Shown piece by piece: positions 33,500 to 42,901 of a DNA stretch of 64,000 nt. The notes under the pieces are model-generated. The model worked only from the letters and a program-made list of their open reading frames with translations. It had not been told where the DNA came from and searched no databases. Source of the stretch: Jejuia sp. UBA6058 (GTDB taxonomy: Bacteria; Bacteroidota; Bacteroidia; Flavobacteriales; Flavobacteriaceae); assembly GCA_002428965.1 (NCBI GenBank), contig DIYI01000001.1, forward strand, positions 1 to 64,000. Reading direction: 5' to 3'. Within the stretch, counting starts at the first letter, position 1. Each line of letters opens with the position of its first letter. Position numbers and translations under genes: made by a program.

Positions 33500-35031
33500 T
33501 AAAGAATTACTCTGAATTAAATCATCTAGTAGATAATATTGATTGTGTTACTTTTGAAACTGACGCTAAAGGTAATTTTACATTCTTAAATAGTGTTTGG
33601 GAAACTTATTTTAGTACTACGGTAAAAGAGTCTATTGGAAAGAATTATAGTGACTTTTTAGAAATAAACAATATTGAGGAATCTTTTAATCCAATAGATT
33701 TAATTAGAAGGGTTAAGTCGCAAATTACAATTACCTACAAACTTCAACGAGCATCTAAAACCAAATGGTTTAGAATATATATTAAAGCGGTTTATGGTGT
33801 AGGTAACTTACCAATTAAGTTCACTGGTACGGTAAATGATATTTCAGATTTAAAGGAACGAGAACTAGCCTTAGAAAAAGCGAATTCTTCAAAAAATAAT
33901 TTTCTGGCTACCATGTCTCAAGAAATTAGAATCCCCTTGAGCGCGGTAACAAGTTTGGCCAATATCCTTTTAATGGACGATCATACCCCAGAGCAGCAGG
34001 AGAATTTAAAATCTCTTAAGTATTCTGGTGAACATTTATTAGGTTTAATAAACGACTTGGTAGATTTCAATAAAATTGAAACAGGTAAAGTTAAGCTTGT
34101 TGAGAAAGATTTTAGCCTAAATAGTTTATTAGAAAACATCAAATCTCATTTTGGTTTAAGGGCAGAAAAGAAAGGTGTTGTTTTTAATATTGTAAAACAT
34201 CATGATATTCCTAATAATATTATTGGAGATAGTTTAAAGCTTACCCAGATAATAAATAATTTATTGAACAACTCATTAAATTTTACTGAAAAGGGAAGTA
34301 TTGTGCTTCAGGTTAATAGTCTTGGGATAGAGCGCAATAAGGCGAAGCTTCAATTTAAAGTAAAAGATACTGGCGCAGCAGGTAATCAAGATAACCGTAA
34401 TACCATTTTTGATAGTTTTATTAATGGTAAAAGTGTGACAAGTAATAAAGGAGCAGGCTTAGGATTATCTATTAGTAAGAAGTTACTTCAGCTACAGAAC
34501 AGCGACTTAGTAATAGAAAATGAAGATGGGCAAGGAGCAAGTTTTTCTTTTGAAATTATATTTGAAGTAAGTAGCAGCGTTCATTCTTTTAGACCCGATA
34601 TGATAAAAATGCAATCGTCATATCAACCTTTAAAGATTAATGTTTTGGTAGCAGAAGATAACAAGATGAATGTGCTAATGTTGAAACCATTTTTTGCTAA
34701 ATGGAATGTAACCTATAGTACGGCCGAAAATGGTGAAGAAGTGCTAAAATATTTTGAAAAGGACAATTTTAATTTTGATGTTGTACTTATGGATTTGCAA
34801 ATGCCAGTTCTAGATGGTTATAAAGCAACAAGAATGATTAGAAACTTATCAGATTCTTCAAAAGCAAATATTCCAATTGTTGCCTTTACGGCTTTTGCAC
34901 AAACGGATATAAAAGAAAAAACACAGCGCTACGGTATGAACGGTTTTATGAGTAAACCTTTTAACCCAGTTAAACTCTACAAAGTATTAAAAAGCTACTC
35001 TAAAGCAGAATCTCAAAGAGATGTTGGTTAA
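33496..35031 (+). CDS. Degenerate hybrid histidine kinase (pseudokinase) with intact receiver domain
   Basis: A 511-aa paralogue of the preceding kinase that lacks its N-terminal helical 75 residues. PAS remains (residues about 10-120). The H-box reads ATMSQEIRIPLS, so the phospho-accepting histidine is Gln (Q142, CAT to CAA). The ATP-binding box is DTGAAGN in place of DTGIGIS, while the N-box (NNLLNNSLNFTEKG) and G2 (GAGLGLSIS) are partly kept. The receiver domain is intact with D433 in VLMDLQMPV. It probably cannot autophosphorylate; it could accept phosphate or bind the first kinase. Confidence 0.85.
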   Translation: MIKNYSELNHLVDNIDCVTFETDAKGNFTFLNSVWETYFSTTVKESIGKNYSDFLEINNIEESFNPIDLIRRVKSQITITYKLQRASKTKWFRIYIKAVYGVGNLPIKFTGTVNDISDLKERELALEKANSSKNNFLATMSQEIRIPLSAVTSLANILLMDDHTPEQQENLKSLKYSGEHLLGLINDLVDFNKIETGKVKLVEKDFSLNSLLENIKSHFGLRAEKKGVVFNIVKHHDIPNNIIGDSLKLTQIINNLLNNSLNFTEKGSIVLQVNSLGIERNKAKLQFKVKDTGAAGNQDNRNTIFDSFINGKSVTSNKGAGLGLSISKKLLQLQNSDLVIENEDGQGASFSFEIIFEVSSSVHSFRPDMIKMQSSYQPLKINVLVAEDNKMNVLMLKPFFAKWNVTYSTAENGEEVLKYFEKDNFNFDVVLMDLQMPVLDGYKATRMIRNLSDSSKANIPIVAFTAFAQTDIKEKTQRYGMNGFMSKPFNPVKLYKVLKSYSKAESQRDVG

Positions 35032-35104
35032 TCTACGTTTAATTCTGGAGATTTCAACCTCAAAAATTTTTGAAATGCATATTTAAAATATGTAGCTTTA
35101 ACCA

Positions 35105-35803
35105 ATGCAAGAAAAACCTAGCTCATTTTCAATCAAGAACTGGAGTCAAGACGATCAACCTCGCGAAAAATTGCTTTATAAAGGCAAATCTACGTTAAGC
35201 GATGCTGAATTGGTAGCCATTTTAATCGGTTCAGGAAATAAAGATGAAAGTGCTGTTGCTCTGTGTAAGCGAATTTTGGCAAGCGTTGATAATAATTTAA
35301 GCGAGTTGGGAAAACTTTCTATAAAACAACTTATTAGTTTTAAAGGAATTGGAGAGGCTAAAGCTATAACAATTGCCGCCGCCTTAGAATTAGGCAGACG
35401 AAGAAGAGGTGAAGAGGCTCTTGAAAAGAAAAAAATTACTTCAAGTAGGTCGGTTTTTGAACTAATGCAACCCATTATTGGAGATATTGAGCATGAGGAA
35501 TTTTGGATTGTTTATTTGAATAATTCTAATAAGGTTATTTATAAAAATCAACTCAGTAAAGGGGGAATTACGGGTACTTTAGTAGATGTGAGGTTGGTTT
35601 TAAAACAGGCTTTAGAGGTAGGTGCAACCGCATTAATTTTTACGCATAATCACCCTTCAGGAACTTTAAAACCAAGTGAAGCAGACAAACAGATTACTCA
35701 AAAATTAAAAAGTGCAGCACAGAGCTTAGATATTCGAGTTTTAGATCACGTAATAGTAACAGAGACGTCTTATTTTAGTTTTGCAGATGAAAATATTTTA
35801 TAA
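35105..35803 (+). CDS. radC: RadC-family JAB-domain protein
   Basis: A 232-aa protein with an N-terminal helix-hairpin-helix part (LISFKGIGEAKAITIAAALE) and a C-terminal JAB/MPN domain with the metal-binding HNHPSG motif and a following D in SEAD. Full length for the family. RadC was named for DNA repair, but its real activity remains uncertain. Located between the pseudokinase and the deacetylase-like gene, on the same strand, with no evident link to either. Confidence 0.9.
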   Translation: MQEKPSSFSIKNWSQDDQPREKLLYKGKSTLSDAELVAILIGSGNKDESAVALCKRILASVDNNLSELGKLSIKQLISFKGIGEAKAITIAAALELGRRRRGEEALEKKKITSSRSVFELMQPIIGDIEHEEFWIVYLNNSNKVIYKNQLSKGGITGTLVDVRLVLKQALEVGATALIFTHNHPSGTLKPSEADKQITQKLKSAAQSLDIRVLDHVIVTETSYFSFADENIL

Positions 35804-35838
35804 TACCTCACTTAAAAATATTCCTTTAGAATATTGAA

Positions 35839-37137
35839 ATGCTTTTAGTTTACACTCATAAAATATCGCCCAGAGTAAAATATGTGTTCAAGCATATTTG
35901 TACACGAGTATTAGGTGTAAAAGTTAATTTCACAACAAAAATTGAAGATTTTATTGCGCATGATAGCTTAAAAATGTCTTATACCAAACAAAGTTTGGGT
36001 AAAGAGTTTTTTGTTAAAAGTCATGACATTTTATTTGAGCAAGGTCTTTCTGATTTGGAAATAAATGTTCAAACTTGGGAGAACACCAAATGCTTTTTTT
36101 ATAACGGTGAAAAAAGCGCTATACCTTTTGATATTTTTGCTGCCTCGTTTTATATGTTGTCAAGATATGAGGAGTATTTGCCACAACGCAATGATGAATA
36201 TGGTAGATTTGTAGCTACTGAAAGTCTTGGCTATAAAAATGATTTTTTACATCAACCTGTGGTAGATATTTGGGCTTATAAATTTAAAGCTGCTTTACAA
36301 GAACAGTTTCCAGATTTTAAATTTCCAAAGAAAGAATATCAAGTAAAGCCAATTATTGATGTTCCCGCGCCATACAACTATAAACTTAAGGGTGTTATGC
36401 GCACTTTAGGGGGAACAATTAAAGATCTTTCAAGATTTAGATTTAAAAGCTTGTACGTGCGTTATGCAACGCTTTTTGGCTTTATTCACGATCCCTACGA
36501 TACGTTTAAATATATCATTAACAAGCAAAAGCAAACCTCGTTTAAATTTTTAGTTTTCTTTTTTATAGGGGCGTATTCCACTTTTGATAAAGGCATTAAT
36601 ATCAACAAGAGAAAATATGTGTCTTTAATAAAACACCTTTCAGATTATTGTAATGTGGGCTTAAAAGCATCGTATTTTTCAGTAAAGAATGTTGCCATAT
36701 TAAAGAGAGAAAAACTACAAATGGAAGAAGTGATTAATACATCCTTAACGACATCTAGATTTTCATTTTCCAAATTAAGCATGCCAGAGTCCTATAGAAA
36801 TTTGGTGCAGTTAGAAATAAATGAAGATTATACTATGGGATTTATAAATCATTTGGGTTTTAGGGCTGGTTCGTGTACTCCATTTTTGTTTTATGATTTA
36901 GATTATGAAGTACAAACACCTCTTAAAATTTGTCCATTTCAGCTTATGGATTTTGCATTGTTAAAACACACTTCATTATTAGATAAGAAGAAAGCTTTGG
37001 GCAGTTTGATAAATGAAATAAAACGAGTAAACGGTATGTTTGTGCCAATATTTCATAATTATACATTTAGTAAAGCAGATAGATGGAAAGGGTTTAAAGA
37101 TGTATTTAATTTAATTTTGGCTTCGGTAAATGAATAA
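35839..37137 (+). CDS. Polysaccharide-deacetylase-like protein with an atypical active site
   Basis: A 432-aa protein matching flavobacterial proteins with a DUF7033-type N-terminus (residues about 1-180; SFYMLSRYEEYLP is characteristic) and a NodB-like C-terminal half. The presumed metal Asp remains in PIIDVPAPYNYKLKG. The usual histidine motif (HPSYNS in relatives as I recall) reads KASYFS here. FRAGSCTPFLFYDL and PIFHNYTFS follow as expected. It may be a catalytically weak or inactive deacetylase. It overlaps the next gene by 8 bp, which suggests coupling. Confidence 0.6.
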   Translation: MLLVYTHKISPRVKYVFKHICTRVLGVKVNFTTKIEDFIAHDSLKMSYTKQSLGKEFFVKSHDILFEQGLSDLEINVQTWENTKCFFYNGEKSAIPFDIFAASFYMLSRYEEYLPQRNDEYGRFVATESLGYKNDFLHQPVVDIWAYKFKAALQEQFPDFKFPKKEYQVKPIIDVPAPYNYKLKGVMRTLGGTIKDLSRFRFKSLYVRYATLFGFIHDPYDTFKYIINKQKQTSFKFLVFFFIGAYSTFDKGININKRKYVSLIKHLSDYCNVGLKASYFSVKNVAILKREKLQMEEVINTSLTTSRFSFSKLSMPESYRNLVQLEINEDYTMGFINHLGFRAGSCTPFLFYDLDYEVQTPLKICPFQLMDFALLKHTSLLDKKKALGSLINEIKRVNGMFVPIFHNYTFSKADRWKGFKDVFNLILASVNE

Positions 37138-37822
37138 TCCTAAAAACATAACGGATGTTTTTTTTGATTTAGATCATACCCTTTGGGATTTTGAAAAGAA
37201 TTCTGCTTTAACTTTTGAGAAGATATTCAAGTTGCAAAATATAGAATTGCCTTTACAATCGTTCTTAAAGGCGTACATTCCCATAAATTTTAAGTATTGG
37301 AAATTATATAGAGAGGAAAAAATTTCTAAAGAAGATTTACGGTTTGCACGATTGAATGATACTTTCAAGGCATTAAATTTATTGATCGATGATGTTGTAA
37401 TCTATAGAATTTCAGATGATTACATTAAATATCTTTCGTCTTTTAATTATTTAATTCCAGATACTGTTAAAGTATTAGAAGCTCTTAAACCTAAATATAA
37501 TTTGCATATTATTACCAACGGTTTTGATGAGGTACAACAGAAAAAGATGGACGGATCGAATATAAGTCACTATTTCAAAACCATTACCAATTCAGAGATT
37601 GCTGGTGTAAAAAAGCCCAACCCTAAAATATTTAATTATGCCTTAAATCTGGCTGAAGTAGAACCACAGCATAGTATTATGATTGGTGATAGTTTAGAGG
37701 CAGATGTAGAGGGCGCACTAAATATGGGTATGAATGCAATTTATTTTCAACCCGATCCTTCAGATATAGATAAACCAATAAAGAAAATTTCGAAGCTTAT
37801 TCAGTTAACCGAAATACTTTAA
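37130..37822 (+). CDS. HAD-family phosphatase, YjjG-like nucleotidase
   Basis: A 230-aa HAD hydrolase. Motif I is DLDHTLWDF with catalytic D13 and D15, motif II is ITNGFDEVQ, and motif III/IV is GVKKPNPKIF followed by MIGDSLEADVEGA. The DLDHTLWDFEKNS opening is the YjjG signature, an enzyme active on non-canonical pyrimidine nucleotides. The start ATG lies inside the end of the preceding gene. Confidence 0.85.
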   Translation: MNNPKNITDVFFDLDHTLWDFEKNSALTFEKIFKLQNIELPLQSFLKAYIPINFKYWKLYREEKISKEDLRFARLNDTFKALNLLIDDVVIYRISDDYIKYLSSFNYLIPDTVKVLEALKPKYNLHIITNGFDEVQQKKMDGSNISHYFKTITNSEIAGVKKPNPKIFNYALNLAEVEPQHSIMIGDSLEADVEGALNMGMNAIYFQPDPSDIDKPIKKISKLIQLTEIL

Positions 37823-37858
37823 AACAATAACCCCCAAATCTAATACGTTTTATATTTC

Positions 37859-38413
37859 ATGAATTTCAACTATTTTAAATGTGCATTTCTCAGCTCGTTC
37901 CTTTTATTGATTGCTAGTTGTACAGAACCAGTAGATTTTAATCAGGCAGAAGACCTTATATTAGAACCCGTAATAGAGTCGAGCATAATTTTTTACAAAG
38001 CCACGGCCGGTGACTTTTTCACTGGAGGTACCGAAGTCAATACAGCAAGTGATTTTACCGAGATTGATATTTTTAGTGGTAGTTTTATTAATGATAACTT
38101 AATTAAAGTAGAGTTCGTATTTGAAACTAAGAACTCTATTAATCGACCTTATGTTCTTAGAGTTGACTTTGAAGACGGAGCTAATAATATTCTAGAAACA
38201 CTTACAATTGAGACAGAGGCATCACCCGATAATCAAGTTATAGAAAATACATTTACAAGAACTTTTGAAGGGAGTTCTTTAAACAACATCAAGCAATCGC
38301 AATTCTTGAGATTTACACTAACCATGCTTCCAGGAGAGGCTATTACTCCAGATTCACCTGGCGAAATTGACGTAAAATCCAAAGGAGTGTTTTACTTTAA
38401 TGTAGATCTATAA
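37859..38413 (+). CDS. Hypothetical lipoprotein
   Basis: A 184-aa protein with lipobox LLIASC (Cys 21). The mature part is acidic and beta-rich with no family I can name. It is the first of three tightly packed envelope genes: its TAA overlaps the next start codon by one base (TAATG). It may be an accessory to the outer-membrane protein encoded next. Confidence 0.6.
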   Translation: MNFNYFKCAFLSSFLLLIASCTEPVDFNQAEDLILEPVIESSIIFYKATAGDFFTGGTEVNTASDFTEIDIFSGSFINDNLIKVEFVFETKNSINRPYVLRVDFEDGANNILETLTIETEASPDNQVIENTFTRTFEGSSLNNIKQSQFLRFTLTMLPGEAITPDSPGEIDVKSKGVFYFNVDL

Positions 38414-39828
38414 TGAGAGCGATAGGTATATTTTTTATTTGTCTTATAGGATCTTTTGGTTTTACACAGAACAAACAGCTGCTTTATGGGTTTGAAGATA
38501 TTCCTCAATCAATGCTTCAAAATCCAGGTTCAAGAATTAGTAATCGGGGCTATTTTGGAATTCCTTTATTATCGCATATTCATTTCAATGTAGGTTCTTC
38601 AGATATATCTGTCTATGATTTATTTGCTGAAGATGGTAGAGATTTTAATCTGAAACTGAGGCAGGCAGTTGGAAGCTTAAGACCTAATGATTTTATTACA
38701 ATAAATCAGCAATTGGAAATTTTTAGCGGAGGGTTTGCATTTGGGTCTTCATATGAAAAAAATGAATACATCAGTTTTGGGCTATATCAAGAGTTTGATT
38801 TTATTAATTATTTCCCAAAAGATTATGCGGTTTTAGCTCTAGAAGGTAATCAAACAAATATAGGTAGAGTGTTCGATTTAAGTCATCTAAGTCTTAATGC
38901 TGATGTGCTTTCAGTTTTTCATTTAGGTTACACAAAAAAAATGAATGATAAGTGGACTTACGGTATTAGGGGTAAAATTTACTCAAGCATTGCTAATATA
39001 AATGCTGCAAGGAATAGAGGGCGCTTTTTAACCCAATTGGGCGAAAATAATATTTATGAGCATATATTTAATCTGGATTTAGCCGCTAGAACCTCAGGAA
39101 TAGCAAGTTTAACTGATGATAATTCAGATGCAAATGATGCTTTTAAAGCTTTGCGTAAGCGACTTATCTTTGGTGGAAATCTTGGACTAGGCATTGACTT
39201 GGGCTTTACATATCAAATGACAGACCAGTGGTATTTTGATGCAAGTTTATTAGATATTGGTTTTGTAAGGCACTCTAAAGATATAGAGAATTATGAATTA
39301 CGAGGAGATTTGTTTTTTGAAGGTATAGATCCACTTTTTCCAGAATCTACAGGTGGACAAACCGCAGACGAATTCTGGAGCGAAATTGAGGATGATTTTG
39401 AAGATTTATTTAACTTAGATGAAACTACCACAAAATATACCGTTTGGCGGCCAGTAAAGCTAAATACATCTTTAAATTACGCTTTTGGAAAGCAAAAATT
39501 GGAAGACTGTGATTGTGCCACTGATGAAAGTCCGTACTTAAATCGTGTTGGGGGGCACTTATTTGCTATGACCAGACCAAAAGGGATGCAACTAGCTTTA
39601 ACCACTTATTATTACAGACGTATTTTTAAAGGTCTTAGTGCAAAAGCTACTTATACGTTAGATTCTTACTCCTTTAATAATGTGGGGTTGGGTATTTCTG
39701 CCAATATTGCAGGATTTAATATTTATCTACTAGCGGATAATTTATTGCAGTATCAAAATGTATATGATGCACAAAGTGTATCTTTACAATTCGGATTAAA
39801 TTATATTTTTAGAAATAATGAAGACTAA
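38413..39828 (+). CDS. DUF5723-family outer-membrane beta-barrel protein
   Basis: A 471-aa protein with a signal peptide (MRAIGIFFICLIGSFGFTQ). The start of the mature part (YGFEDIPQSMLQNPGSRISN, then FGIPLLSHIHFNVGSS) is typical of DUF5723. The rest consists of alternating amphipathic strands ending in an aromatic C-terminal strand (LQFGLNYIF), as in outer-membrane barrels. Function unknown. It overlaps both neighbours, so all three genes form an operon. Confidence 0.72.
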   Translation: MRAIGIFFICLIGSFGFTQNKQLLYGFEDIPQSMLQNPGSRISNRGYFGIPLLSHIHFNVGSSDISVYDLFAEDGRDFNLKLRQAVGSLRPNDFITINQQLEIFSGGFAFGSSYEKNEYISFGLYQEFDFINYFPKDYAVLALEGNQTNIGRVFDLSHLSLNADVLSVFHLGYTKKMNDKWTYGIRGKIYSSIANINAARNRGRFLTQLGENNIYEHIFNLDLAARTSGIASLTDDNSDANDAFKALRKRLIFGGNLGLGIDLGFTYQMTDQWYFDASLLDIGFVRHSKDIENYELRGDLFFEGIDPLFPESTGGQTADEFWSEIEDDFEDLFNLDETTTKYTVWRPVKLNTSLNYAFGKQKLEDCDCATDESPYLNRVGGHLFAMTRPKGMQLALTTYYYRRIFKGLSAKATYTLDSYSFNNVGLGISANIAGFNIYLLADNLLQYQNVYDAQSVSLQFGLNYIFRNNED

Positions 39829-40678
39829 ATTTCTTCTTGTAATTACTGTTTTATTAAGTGCATTTACTTCATATGCCCAAAACGATTTAAACAATTATAA
39901 GTACATAATTGTACCCAACAAATTTGAGTTTCAGAAGGAAGATAACGCCTATAATTTGAATAAATTATCTCAATTTTTATTCAATAAATATGGATTTGAA
40001 GCTTTAATGGAGGGTGATGAATACCCGGTTGATTTAGCAACCAATGGATGTTTAGGTTTGCAATCTGATGTTCTAAAAGAACCAGGTATGTTTAAAACAA
40101 AGTTAAAGGTAGTTTTGAAGGATTGTAGTGGTAAAACTGTTTATACCTCTGGAATTGGTGAAAGTAGAGAAAAAGAATATTATGTAGCTTATAATAAGGC
40201 GATTAGGATGGCTTTTTCATCGTTTGAAAACCTAAATTATAATTATAGGCCTTCCGAAAATCAAAATAAAGTATCTAAACCTAAACCTGCCGATAAGGAA
40301 AACGAAATAGAGGCGTTGAAAAAAGAAATAGAAACGCTTAAAAAGATTACCGAAAGCGAAAAAGGAGCAGCCAAAGAAGTAAAAACTATTGCAACAGAAG
40401 AAGAAACCGTTACAACGCCTGAGGTTGAGGAGGTAATAAAGAAAGAAAACGCACCTATTTTAAAATCCAATGTAAATCCTATTCTTTATGCGCAGGCAAC
40501 TAATGAAGGTTTTCAAATCGTAGATAATACTCCAAAAGTGGTGATGCTTTTAATAGCGTCTCCACTTAATAATGTTTTTATCGTTAAGGATAAAAACGCC
40601 ATCGTTTTTAAAAAAGATGGAAATTGGTTCTACTCTGAAGATTCTAAAAGTGCCCAAAAACTAAATTTGAAATTCTAA
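39818..40678 (+). CDS. Exported protein of unknown function, third gene of the envelope operon
   Basis: A 286-aa protein with a signal peptide (MKTKFLLVITVLLSAFTSYA). The N-terminal domain (residues about 25-135) is a compact alpha/beta fold (YIIVPNKFEFQKEDNAYNLN). A charged coiled-coil or linker at about 145-205 (EIEALKKEIETLKK) follows, then a small C-terminal beta domain. I do not recognise a family. It starts 11 bp before the end of the DUF5723 gene. A periplasmic partner of that barrel is a reasonable guess. Confidence 0.65.
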   Translation: MKTKFLLVITVLLSAFTSYAQNDLNNYKYIIVPNKFEFQKEDNAYNLNKLSQFLFNKYGFEALMEGDEYPVDLATNGCLGLQSDVLKEPGMFKTKLKVVLKDCSGKTVYTSGIGESREKEYYVAYNKAIRMAFSSFENLNYNYRPSENQNKVSKPKPADKENEIEALKKEIETLKKITESEKGAAKEVKTIATEEETVTTPEVEEVIKKENAPILKSNVNPILYAQATNEGFQIVDNTPKVVMLLIASPLNNVFIVKDKNAIVFKKDGNWFYSEDSKSAQKLNLKF

Positions 40679-40694
40679 GTTTATTTCAACTTTC

Positions 40695-41978
40695 TTAATA
40701 GTCGTATTTATCTTTCCAACGCTGTTTTAGAAACTCACGCTGAAAGTTTTCTCTTGTATTGTTACCAGGTTCATACAATTTAGTGGCCTTTATTACATCA
40801 GGAAGAAACTCTTGGTTAATAAAATTTTGTTCATAATTATGTGCATATTTATAATTCTCACCATATCCAAGCTCTTGCATTAGTTTGGTTGGGGCGTTCC
40901 TAATTTCAAGAGGTACAGATAAATCGCCTGTTTCTTTAACTAATTTTTGGGCATTGTTAATAGCCATATAAGAAGCATTACTTTTAGGAGAACAAGCCAA
41001 ATAGGTGGCACACTGACTTAAAATAATCCTAGACTCAGGATAACCTATAGTAGCAACCGCTTGAAAAGTATTATTGGCAATAACAAGGGCGGTTGGGTTG
41101 GCATTACCGATATCCTCACTGGCTAAAATTAATAGTCGTCTTGCTATAAATTTAACATCTTCACCTCCTTCAATCATACGGGCCAGCCAATAAACCGCGG
41201 CATTAGGGTCACTACCTCTTATAGACTTTATAAAAGCAGAGATAATATCATAATGTTGCTCACCTGTTTTGTCATATCTAACCGTATTATTCTGTACTTT
41301 TTCAAGAACCAAATCGTTAGTTATTATTATTGAATTTACATCACTAGAATTCACAATTAACTCAAATATGTTCAGCAATTTTCTAGCATCACCGCCTGAT
41401 AGTCTAATTAGCATATCAGTTTCTTTCAATTCAATTTTTTTTTGCAAAAGAAACTCATCAGTTTTGATAGCACGTTTCAAAAGTGTCTCTAAATCAGTTT
41501 TAGAAAAAGCGTTTAGAGTGTAAATCTGGCATCGTGATAGAAGTGCAGAAATCACTTCAAAACTTGGGTTTTCCGTTGTGGCGCCAATTAGGGTAATCCA
41601 CCCCTTTTCAACCGGCTGTAAAAGAGAGTCTTGTTGAGATTTACTAAACCTGTGTATCTCGTCAATAAACAAAATAGGGTTTTTGGTGGTAAACAGTCCT
41701 CCACTTTGTTTTGCTTTTTCGATGACATCTCTAATGTCTTTAACCCCAGCATTTATGGCACTCAGAGAATAAAAGGGTCTTCCTGAAGTATTAGCAATAA
41801 TATTTGCCAAAGTAGTTTTTCCCGTTCCAGGTGCCCCCCAAAAAATCATGGAAGCAATCAAACCATGTTGTAGCTGTTTTGTAAGAGCACCATTTTTACC
41901 AACTAAGTGATTTTGACTTACATAGTCTTCTAAATTTTTGGGTCTAAGCCGTTCTGCTAATGGCGCATTGGTATTCAT
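40695..41978 (-). CDS. rarA: Replication-associated recombination protein A (AAA+ ATPase)
   Basis: A 427-aa clamp-loader-like ATPase of the RarA/MgsA/WRNIP1 family. It opens with LAERLRPKNLEDYVSQNHLV. Walker A GAPGTGKTT is at residues 48-56, Walker B is ILFIDEIHRF, sensor 1 is IGATTENPSF, and the C-terminal tetramerisation region contains LGYGENYKYAHNY. It acts at stalled replication forks. Single gene, convergent with the envelope operon. Confidence 0.93.
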   Translation of the reverse strand: MNTNAPLAERLRPKNLEDYVSQNHLVGKNGALTKQLQHGLIASMIFWGAPGTGKTTLANIIANTSGRPFYSLSAINAGVKDIRDVIEKAKQSGGLFTTKNPILFIDEIHRFSKSQQDSLLQPVEKGWITLIGATTENPSFEVISALLSRCQIYTLNAFSKTDLETLLKRAIKTDEFLLQKKIELKETDMLIRLSGGDARKLLNIFELIVNSSDVNSIIITNDLVLEKVQNNTVRYDKTGEQHYDIISAFIKSIRGSDPNAAVYWLARMIEGGEDVKFIARRLLILASEDIGNANPTALVIANNTFQAVATIGYPESRIILSQCATYLACSPKSNASYMAINNAQKLVKETGDLSVPLEIRNAPTKLMQELGYGENYKYAHNYEQNFINQEFLPDVIKATKLYEPGNNTRENFQREFLKQRWKDKYDY

Positions 41979-42009
41979 AAATGTAAAATTAATTCAATTT
42001 CTTTAGGTT

Positions 42010-42110
42010 TCGGCGTGCCCCTCCAAATAAATTCTTTGGGTGGGGCTTTTTGCTGCATGTCCTCGCCGCTCCTTAATCGCGCTATGGGCTTTACTCTGTA
42101 ATCCCTCAAG
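42010..42110. repeat. Degenerate interspersed repeat before the rhomboid gene
   Basis: GGCGTGCCCCTCC, GGTGGGGCTTTTTGCTGC and CTGTAATCCCTCAAGC recall in order the left edge, middle and right edge of the element at 24972-25060, with many changes. It fills most of the gap between the divergent rarA and rhomboid genes. Confidence 0.45.
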
Positions 42111-42172
42111 CACCTATCTGCCATTTTAGCACCAAGACTAAAGGTGGTTAACTATTTGCTATATTTAGTTTA

Positions 42173-42898
42173 ATGAAAACAAATAAACATTTTGAATTCT
42201 CAACAGGCGTAATTTTATATCCAGTATGTTTTGTATTGTGTATATGGCTAGTATTTTGGTTTGAAATACGGTTTGGATATAAGTTTTCAAAATTTGGAAT
42301 TTTACCTCAAACACTTTCTGGATTAAAAGGAGTTGTACTGAGTCCATTTATTCACGGAGATATACAGCATTTGTATCATAACACAATACCCTTATTTGTG
42401 CTGTCTATGGCGTTATTTTATTTCTATAAACCAATAGCTTGGAAAGTTATACTTTACGGCATTCTGTTTTCCGGAATACTTACCTGGTGTATAGGCAGAC
42501 CATCATATCATATAGGAGCTAGTGGATTAATATATGTTTTGGTTAGCTTTACATTTTTTAAAGGGGTATTTGCAAAGCATTTCAGACTTGTTGCACTCTC
42601 TTTATTGGTTATTTTTCTTTATGGAAGCATGATTTGGTATGTCTTCCCATTAGAAGATAATATTTCTTGGGAAGGTCATCTTTCAGGGCTTATAGTAGGA
42701 TTTGTTTTTTCATTAATTTTTAGAAAACAAATTGCTAAGCCTAAAAAGTATATTTGGGAACAAGATGACTATAATGAGGATCAAGATCCATTTTTACAGC
42801 ACTTTGATGAAAATGGTAATTTCATAGAAACTAAATCAGAAAGTGAGTTAGGGGAAAAAGAAACAATAGTCACTTACATTTTTAAGAAAAAGGAATAA
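42173..42898 (+). CDS. Rhomboid-family intramembrane serine protease
   Basis: A 241-aa protein with about six transmembrane helices. The catalytic serine is S117 in GASGLIYVL and the catalytic histidine H169 in WEGHLSG. An early HLYHN motif (residues 66-70) corresponds to the family's HxxxN oxyanion segment. A soluble acidic tail follows from about 195. It cuts membrane proteins within the bilayer; the substrate is unknown. Convergent with rlmB, with 3 bp between the ends. Confidence 0.9.
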   Translation: MKTNKHFEFSTGVILYPVCFVLCIWLVFWFEIRFGYKFSKFGILPQTLSGLKGVVLSPFIHGDIQHLYHNTIPLFVLSMALFYFYKPIAWKVILYGILFSGILTWCIGRPSYHIGASGLIYVLVSFTFFKGVFAKHFRLVALSLLVIFLYGSMIWYVFPLEDNISWEGHLSGLIVGFVFSLIFRKQIAKPKKYIWEQDDYNEDQDPFLQHFDENGNFIETKSESELGEKETIVTYIFKKKE

Positions 42899-42901
42899 TA
42901 A

